NCBI GenBank assembly: GCA_938040915.1
Contig: CALHZE010000350.1
Span: forward strand, 1-11,040
DNA length: 11,040 bases
Source: an uncultured Bacteroidia bacterium
Lineage (GTDB): Bacteria; Bacteroidota; Bacteroidia; Bacteroidales; CAJPTX01
Direction: 5' to 3'
Part shown: positions 6,749-11,040 of the stretch, one piece after another
How the letters are laid out: each line of letters opens with the position of its first letter
Position numbering within the stretch: position 1 is the first letter of the stretch
Program-made: the position numbers and the translations under genes
The notes under the pieces: model-generated
Seen by the model: the letters and a program-made list of their open reading frames with translations, nothing else
Database searches by the model: none
Told to the model about the DNA's origin: nothing

Positions 6749-6793
6749 AGGGGAGGAGATGCGTTCCTTTAGGGACGAGCTCCTCCTTTTTTT
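6749..6793 (+). terminator. Rho-independent terminator between the SiaB-like gene and creD
   Basis: GGAGGAG at 6752-6758 pairs with CTCCTCC at 6780-6786. Inside, CGTTCC (6762-6767) pairs with GGGACG (6772-6777), one G-U pair included, around a TTTA loop. A run of seven T follows at 6787-6793. Extra G-U and A-U pairs can extend the base. Its T-tract ends 15 nt before the creD ATG, leaving almost no space for a separate promoter, so it may act as a leaky or conditional terminator. Confidence 0.85.
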
Positions 6794-6808
6794 ACACAGT
6801 TACAAGCA

Positions 6809-8107
6809 ATGGATACAGAAAGCAAGAACAAACGAACGGTGTTAGCCCCCGGCATTAAGCTCCTCCTCCTTGGGGTGATGGCGCTGGCACTTTTAATCCC
6901 TCAGGTGTTTATTGACCTCTTGGTCGACAGTCGTAAGGATACGGCTGAGGATGTACGCGAAGAGTTAGCGCGCTCGTGGGGCGGCGAGCAATACGTCCGT
7001 CCGCTCTGGCTCACCTTTTACAAGCTAAACGATAAAGGCAAGGCGACTGACGAGATGGTCTACATCCAAGCCGACAGCGTCCGTATGAACGTTGATGTGA
7101 CCACCAGCGAACGCAGTCGGGGCTTTTACTCCGCCATCCTTTACCACGCGACCATCCGCGTTTCCGGCTACTTCAATCCGGCGCTCTTAAAGGGAGAAAA
7201 CGGAAAGGACATCAATGTGAACGCTGACGGCTACCTCTGCACCAGCATCCGTGAGCCGATAGGCTTGAAGTCAAACTTTGTGGTAAAGATGGAGGGCAAG
7301 GAATATGCACTCCAGGTGAGCAATGTGCCACAGCCCTTCTCAAACACGTGTCTCGCAGCGCGTTTCAACGGGGAAAAGGACTCGGTCGGCTACTTCTCTT
7401 ATACCTACGAGCTCAACGGGTATAAGAACCTCGAGTTTTACGTACAGACGCCCGCCACCGACGTCGCCTTGACGATGCACTATCCCAACCCAGCCTTCTC
7501 GGGCGACTGTCTTCCCGACGAGCGCAACATCACTGACAGTGTGACCACCGCGCGGTGGAAGCTCTATGCGAGCACCTCCCTTTTCCCGCAGGTCTTGGAA
7601 CAAGATCGTCGCTCTGATCACTACTACGAGGAGTATGATTCGGATCGGGAGCGGAGTTTCACCGTTTCCACCCAGTTTACCGATGTCTATTATCGGGCTA
7701 TTGAGCGCTCGTTGAAGTATGCCATCTTGATTATCGTCTTTACCTTCCTGACCTTCTTCTTCACTGACACGCTTTCTAAGACCAATATGCCGATGATCGG
7801 CTACCTCCTGACGGGTTTTGCGATCTTGCTCTTTTACACGCTACTGCTTTCGCTCTCAGAGTACCTCCCCTTTGGCTGGGCTTACTTCCTTTCGAGCTTT
7901 GCCATTATTAGCATGATTGGGGTCTATTTCTGGAGCTTTATTCGCAGTCTTAAAGCAACGGGCGTCTGCGTGGGGATTTTAGTGCTTCTGTACCTCTTCC
8001 TCTACATTATCTTACAGATGGACTCGTTCCCGCTCCTCGTGGGCAGCTTGTTCCTCTTCGTGGTGCTGGGGATTGTGATGTACCTTTCGCGCAAACTGAC
8101 GTGGTAG
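6809..8107 (+). CDS. creD: Inner-membrane protein CreD family (cell envelope integrity)
   Basis: 432 residues with the typical CreD plan: one N-terminal membrane helix (about 16-38), a large extracytoplasmic domain to about 300, then five helices at about 303-320, 328-349, 355-378, 382-402 and 407-427. Family signatures are visible: the juxtamembrane SRKDTAEDVREELARSWGGE at 41-60, RSLKYAILIIVFTFLTFFFTD at the start of the helical bundle, the TLLLSLSEYLPFGWAYFLSS stretch, and the ending DSFPLLVGSLFLFVVLGIVM followed by a basic RKLTW tail. CreD is induced by the CreBC two-component system in enterobacteria and is linked to envelope stress and beta-lactam tolerance; its biochemical activity is unknown. 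No creB or creC is present here. It begins 15 nt after a terminator T-tract and is followed by a long hairpin terminator. Confidence 0.93.
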   Translation: MDTESKNKRTVLAPGIKLLLLGVMALALLIPQVFIDLLVDSRKDTAEDVREELARSWGGEQYVRPLWLTFYKLNDKGKATDEMVYIQADSVRMNVDVTTSERSRGFYSAILYHATIRVSGYFNPALLKGENGKDINVNADGYLCTSIREPIGLKSNFVVKMEGKEYALQVSNVPQPFSNTCLAARFNGEKDSVGYFSYTYELNGYKNLEFYVQTPATDVALTMHYPNPAFSGDCLPDERNITDSVTTARWKLYASTSLFPQVLEQDRRSDHYYEEYDSDRERSFTVSTQFTDVYYRAIERSLKYAILIIVFTFLTFFFTDTLSKTNMPMIGYLLTGFAILLFYTLLLSLSEYLPFGWAYFLSSFAIISMIGVYFWSFIRSLKATGVCVGILVLLYLFLYIILQMDSFPLLVGSLFLFVVLGIVMYLSRKLTW

Positions 8108-8143
8108 GTATATGAGCCCCCTTGCGGTGTGAGTCCTACACCG

Positions 8144-8194
8144 AAAAGACGGAGCACTTACGCATCATACACGCGTAGGTGCTCCGTCTCTTTT
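8144..8194. terminator. Long hairpin terminator after creD, probably bidirectional
   Basis: GACGGAGCAC at 8148-8157 pairs perfectly with GTGCTCCGTC at 8179-8188, and TTACGC (8158-8163) pairs with GCGTAG (8173-8178) with one G-U pair. This gives a 16-bp stem with a nine-base loop. The plus strand continues TCTTTT; the minus strand continues TTTT directly (AAAA at 8144-8147). It can therefore end creD transcripts and also stop read-through from the convergent peroxiredoxin gene. Confidence 0.85.
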
Positions 8195-8414
8195 GCTCCA
8201 TTCTCTTCTCAGGGGAAGGGATTTGTTCTTATTCCCATCTTCGGTAGGAAGAGTGTCAGAACTCCCATTTGGGTGGACGCATCGCGCCCCGTACACGAAC
8301 GTTCTCTTTCCTCTTCGTATTTCGCCGTCTGTTGGTGCCAGAAATACGAAAGAGGCGCGGCTTCGTAGAAAACCACGCCTCTTGAGAGGAAACCCCTTAA
8401 AAAGGGGTGCTAGT
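8195..8414. other. Convergent non-coding region with overlapping hairpins
   Basis: This completes the 307-bp gap between creD and the peroxiredoxin gene. I see no credible gene; the short open frames here are Ser/Arg-rich and resemble nothing known. No TAnnTTTG occurs on either strand. CCTCTTCGTATTTC at 8310-8323 pairs with GAAATACGAAAGAGG at 8341-8355 with one bulge. AGAGGCG at 8351-8357 also pairs with CGCCTCT at 8376-8382. Because 8351-8355 is shared, the two hairpins exclude each other. The first 115 bp of this stretch contain only short weak stems. Confidence 0.6.
8392..8408 (-). terminator. Probable terminator of the peroxiredoxin gene
   Basis: On the minus strand, ACCCCTT and AAGGGGT form a perfect 7-bp stem with a three-base loop, starting 6 nt after the stop codon. 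Only TTTCC follows, so the T-tract is weak. The hairpin at 8351-8382, followed by TTTCG on this strand, may act as a back-up. Confidence 0.5.
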
Positions 8415-9047
8415 CTACTTTTTGGATAGGAAGTCGGCGATCCCTTCCTGCGTGGGCTTTAACCCCTTGCCGCCCTTGTGCCAGTTCGCTGGGCAAACCT
8501 CACCGTTCTCTTCAAAGAACTGCAACGCATCGACCATGCGCAACGCCTCTTCCACGCTACGCCCCAGCGGCATATCGTTGACTACCTGATGGCGCACAAC
8601 CCCTTGCTTGTCAATGAGGAACAAGCCACGGTAAGACTGTGGGATGCCCGAGAAACGAACCTCGCCTTCCTCGCTATATTCCACCTCACCTGCCAGCACG
8701 TCATACGACTCGGAAATGAGGTGTGACTGGTCGGCTACCATCGGGTACTTCACGCCTTGGATACCCCCCTCTTTTGCTGGCGTCTGTAGCCACTTCCAGT
8801 GCGAAAAGGCGGAGTCTACCGAGCAGGCTACGACCTGTGTGTTGCGCTTTTCGAACTCAGCTGCTGCTTCCTGAAAGGCGTGCAACTCTGTCGGGCAAAC
8901 GAAGGTAAAATCAGCGGGATAGAAGAAGAAGACGACATACTTCTTGCCGATGTACTGTTCCAAAGAGAAGTTCTCTACTATTTCGCCACCGTTCACAACC
9001 GCGGGTGCGGCAAACTTGGGGGCGGGCTTTCCAACTAATACGCTCAT
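8415..9047 (-). CDS. Typical 2-Cys peroxiredoxin (AhpC/Prx1 class)
   Basis: 210 residues, cytoplasmic, reducing peroxides with a thiol cycle. The peroxidatic Cys is C51 in FYPADFTFVCPTEL at 42-55, with the conserved Pro, Thr and Cys arrangement. The resolving Cys is C185 in GEVCPANW. R137, in a YRGLFLID-type strand, follows the family pattern approximately. Two features differ from the hyperoxidation-sensitive eukaryotic type: the GGLG position reads GGIQ, and the C-terminus ends in ADFLSKK without a YF motif, which suggests a robust enzyme. There is also an insertion of about a dozen residues (AGEVEYSEEGEVRFSG) before the YRGLF strand compared with human Prx1-type sequences. The gene is monocistronic, with the convergent creD block on one side and a 217-bp region containing two inverted repeats on the other. 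No ahpF is nearby, so its reductant is unknown. Confidence 0.95.
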   Translation of the reverse strand: MSVLVGKPAPKFAAPAVVNGGEIVENFSLEQYIGKKYVVFFFYPADFTFVCPTELHAFQEAAAEFEKRNTQVVACSVDSAFSHWKWLQTPAKEGGIQGVKYPMVADQSHLISESYDVLAGEVEYSEEGEVRFSGIPQSYRGLFLIDKQGVVRHQVVNDMPLGRSVEEALRMVDALQFFEENGEVCPANWHKGGKGLKPTQEGIADFLSKK

Positions 9048-9121
9048 TGTCTTTCTCTATTTAGTTTCAGTTGTAATACACTGCTAAAAACGCCTCAACC
9101 TGACAATTTGTTTACAGGGGC

Positions 9122-9151
9122 GGGGGAAAAATGCATCAAAGTCACTTCCCC
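9122..9151. repeat. GGGGAA/TTCCCC element, copy 1, upstream of the peroxiredoxin gene
   Basis: GGGGAA at 9123-9128 and TTCCCC at 9146-9151 form perfect 6-bp arms over a 17-base spacer containing AAATGCAT. It lies 75-104 bp upstream of the peroxiredoxin start. On the minus strand the spacer includes TGACTTTG (9137-9144), one base off the -7 consensus, so the element could overlap the promoter. Confidence 0.5.
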
Positions 9152-9189
9152 AGCCGTGTTTACTGTGTAACACAACTTCTGTAGAAGTA

Positions 9190-9221
9190 GGGGGGAAAAC
9201 GCATTCCGAGGGCTATTCCCC
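9190..9221. repeat. GGGGAA/TTCCCC element, copy 2, between ccsA and the peroxiredoxin gene
   Basis: The same arms recur at 9192-9197 and 9216-9221 with an 18-base spacer; the left part (GGGGAAAACGCAT) differs little from copy 1, whose version is about 69 bp away. It lies 44-75 bp beyond the ccsA stop, so on the minus strand it could form a hairpin ending in TTTTCCCC that contributes to ccsA termination. A small separate palindrome, ACTTC-N4-GAAGT at 9175-9188, lies between the copies. Confidence 0.5.
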
Positions 9222-9264
9222 GATGCTCAGTTGTCGGGAGAATCAGGCTGGCACGCCTTGCAGG

Positions 9265-10098
9265 CTATGCCCCATACGTATGCACACTCACCCCTTGCGC
9301 CGAGGGGAGATAGTTGACCCCATACCAACAAATCTGAAGCAAGAGAAAGGAAAGAATAAGCAACCCTAGCGCCGTCCCAATAGCGCGCGGACTCTGGAGG
9401 CGGAAATGAACGTAAACCAAGTAGCTGAGCAACGTGATCGCCGCCCACGTCTCCTTCGGATCCCAACTCCAATAGTGACCCCACGCCTGCTTAGCCCAAA
9501 AAGCCCCCAAGAGCAAACCCACCATCAGGAAGGCGAGCCCCGTGTAAACCATGTTGTCGGAAATATACATCAACGCCTCCGCATGGTGCGAGCGAGCGCC
9601 TACGTGCGGCAATGCCTCCGTTGCCACAAGACCTTTTTTGCGCCGAAGAACCACGTAGAGTGTCACCAATAGCGACGCCCCTATCGCATAAGAGAACATA
9701 TAAGCCACCACATGGGGCACAAAATAAACGCTCTCCAAGGCTGGCATCATGCTCTTGTTGTGTATTTCAGGCTTTAACAGATTGATCACGAGAAACACAC
9801 CCGCCAAGATAGCGCCAAAGCCCAGTATCCACCGAAACCGCCAACGGAGGTAAACGATCGCCCCCGCCACGAGAGCAAAAAAAGAGTACCACAGCCGTGT
9901 CTCACCCATCGTCCGCATCGGGGGGCGGTCTAAACTGTGCCACATCAAGCCAATATAGATAGCGTAAAGCAAGAGCCCCGCGAGATAAAGCCCCCATGCC
10001 ACACCACGCCGCTCTTTATAAGCCGCCCACCCGCCCGAAACAACGAGCACGAGCGTCGGTACGGCAAAATAAACGAGTTCGTCCCACGAGATTTGCAT
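9265..10098 (-). CDS. ccsA: Cytochrome c biogenesis protein CcsA (System II, haem handling)
   Basis: 277 residues, almost entirely membrane helices (about eight). The tryptophan-rich haem-handling WWD motif is at 206-218 (WGHYWSWDPKETW). His residues at the expected family positions are H129 (FVPHVVAY), H231 (YVHFR) and H273 in the C-terminal VHTYG; H54 is a possible fourth. CcsA works with ResB to carry haem across the inner membrane and attach it to CxxCH motifs of apocytochromes in the periplasm. Its start lies 3 bp after the resB stop, a typical translationally coupled pair. The length fits the short, unfused form, not the CcsBA fusion found in some epsilonproteobacteria and Bacteroidetes. 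The cytochrome served is not visible in the window. Confidence 0.93.
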   Translation of the reverse strand: MQISWDELVYFAVPTLVLVVSGGWAAYKERRGVAWGLYLAGLLLYAIYIGLMWHSLDRPPMRTMGETRLWYSFFALVAGAIVYLRWRFRWILGFGAILAGVFLVINLLKPEIHNKSMMPALESVYFVPHVVAYMFSYAIGASLLVTLYVVLRRKKGLVATEALPHVGARSHHAEALMYISDNMVYTGLAFLMVGLLLGAFWAKQAWGHYWSWDPKETWAAITLLSYLVYVHFRLQSPRAIGTALGLLILSFLLLQICWYGVNYLPSAQGVSVHTYGA

Positions 10099-10101
10099 TG
10101 T

Positions 10102-11040
10102 CTATTCCTTCTTGAGTGTGGGGGAAAATTGCGGCACGACAAAGAGCGCAAGCGCCCCCAAGAGCATCAGCCCTAACCCACAATACACGAGCGGCAACCA
10201 CGGGTCACGCACGAGCTCAAAGACCGACGTATCGCTCCACCGCCCCTTTTCGTGGTCATAATCGAGCTGATAGATATACCAATCTTTGAACACGAGCGGA
10301 TGGTTTACCGCGATCGTGCCCTCGGCTTTGCTCCCGTCTTGGGCGATCAGAAAAACCTCCGAACGGTACTGTTTTGCCTCTACCTCGGGCATAACGAGCG
10401 TGGCGTTGGCGTCCAGCGCCAGCCCACGGTGGGGGATAAGGTAACTCCCTGCCGAGACCCAACCGCTTACCGTCTGCCCTGTCTGCCGGTTGTGAGCCCG
10501 CACCTTTAGGCTATGTACCGCCCCCTTGCTGCCATAAGCAACGTAGTGTAACGAATCTTGCGAAACCACCGGCGCGCTATAGGGGAGGTGCTGTTCCACC
10601 GCGACCTCCCATTCGCCCCAACGGGTCGCTAGCGGCACACGCTCTACACTCGCGTGCCACGGATGCCCCACGGGTAGCGCGCGCCCTATCGTGTCAATGA
10701 CCATGAGCTTGGGCGGATACTCCTCCATGGTAAACTGCTTGAGCCCCAGGGCAAAATCCATCTCTTGGAGCGTCGTTTCTCCCTCCTTATGCACGCGCCA
10801 CTCGGGATACTCTGCCCCCCCAGTCGCTTGTAACTGATATTTCTCTATCTGGTGAGCCCCCACAAGTCCTGCCCAAAGGGCGAGGTAAAGCCCCACGTGG
10901 TTGAGAAGAAAGGAGAGTTGCCGTGCGAATGTGCGCTTTCGCCCAAGCAGAGGTGCGGCGGTGAAAAGGACGTAGAGGCGGTGCACCACGACCCCTCCCA
11001 ACGTCACTACGACATAGAGATAGAGCAATAGAAAATAGCG
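10102..11040 (-). CDS. resB: Cytochrome c biogenesis protein ResB (CcsB), 5' end beyond window
   Basis: The frame is open to the right edge, giving about 312 residues. The first possible internal start is a TTG at 11028, but codons upstream remain in frame and hydrophobic (RYFLLLYLYVVV), so the true start probably lies outside. Two membrane segments occupy the visible N-terminal part, then comes a long periplasmic region. The ResB signature follows near the end: INHPL-type AVNHPLVFKDWYIYQLDYD, FELVRDPWLPLVYCGLGLML, and a final membrane helix before the Lys-rich terminus. ResB partners CcsA in System II haem attachment and is thought to keep or present apocytochrome thiols. The 3-bp gap to ccsA supports joint expression and assembly. 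In related Bacteroidales this pair often follows nrfHA nitrite reductase genes; that cannot be checked here. Confidence 0.9.
   Translation of the reverse strand, partial: RYFLLLYLYVVVTLGGVVVHRLYVLFTAAPLLGRKRTFARQLSFLLNHVGLYLALWAGLVGAHQIEKYQLQATGGAEYPEWRVHKEGETTLQEMDFALGLKQFTMEEYPPKLMVIDTIGRALPVGHPWHASVERVPLATRWGEWEVAVEQHLPYSAPVVSQDSLHYVAYGSKGAVHSLKVRAHNRQTGQTVSGWVSAGSYLIPHRGLALDANATLVMPEVEAKQYRSEVFLIAQDGSKAEGTIAVNHPLVFKDWYIYQLDYDHEKGRWSDTSVFELVRDPWLPLVYCGLGLMLLGALALFVVPQFSPTLKKE

Noticed and set aside
6737..6771. TTGACA at 6737-6742 with TTCCTTTA at 6764-6771 as a creD promoter
   Set aside because: The second part matches TAnnTTTG poorly and lies inside the terminator stem; transcription from it would begin in the T-tract region.
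8129..8429. Two overlapping plus-strand frames of about 79 codons after creD
   Set aside because: They run through a terminator stem and several hairpins, have Ser/Arg-biased composition, no promoter and no recognisable similarity.

Overview
The window looks like a piece of a Bacteroidales chromosome, perhaps Porphyromonas-like. The evidence is the set of gene families (an archaeal/eukaryotic-type ProRS, a Bacteroidetes-style OmpP1/FadL porin, a SiaB-like kinase, CreD, and ResB plus CcsA), start codons without strong Shine-Dalgarno sequences, and two good matches to the Bacteroidetes -7 promoter element TAnnTTTG. Base composition looks moderately GC-rich and even throughout. I see no insertion sequence, integrase, tRNA, rRNA, CRISPR array or other sign of recent transfer. 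Genus is inference.

Layout. (1) 1-2010, minus strand: a two-gene envelope cluster. A secreted protein rich in Trp, Tyr and Gly with a basic low-complexity tail is followed 19 bp later by an OmpP1/FadL-family outer-membrane protein that runs off the left edge. (2) 2011-2143: a divergent intergenic region with a TAnnTTTG promoter candidate for the minus genes, embedded in a perfect palindrome. (3) 2144-6082, plus strand: proS, an unknown 246-residue cytoplasmic protein 6 bp behind it, then a 554-residue lipoprotein related to M49 (dipeptidyl-peptidase III-like) zinc peptidases. No terminator is visible between them. (4) 6061-8194, plus strand: a good promoter, a leader inverted repeat, a SiaB-family GHKL-type kinase, a strong intrinsic terminator, and creD, whose start lies only 15 nt beyond that terminator's T-tract. 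A long hairpin that could terminate in both directions ends this block. (5) 8195-8414: non-coding, with several overlapping hairpins, the last of them a likely terminator for the convergent gene. (6) 8415-9047, minus strand: a typical 2-Cys peroxiredoxin, with two related inverted repeats upstream. (7) 9265-11040, minus strand: ccsA preceded by resB (cut by the right edge), the two core proteins of System II cytochrome c maturation.

The recurring theme is the cell envelope: an outer-membrane porin with its secreted partner, a lipoprotein peptidase, CreD in the inner membrane, and periplasmic haem attachment to c-type cytochromes, with a peroxide scavenger alongside. Most of this is ordinary core genome. 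The points most worth a second look are the unknown W/Y/G-rich protein paired with the porin, the M49-like lipoprotein with a five-residue HEVAH motif, the SiaB-like kinase separated from creD by a terminator, and the duplicated GGGGAA/TTCCCC elements upstream of the peroxiredoxin gene.
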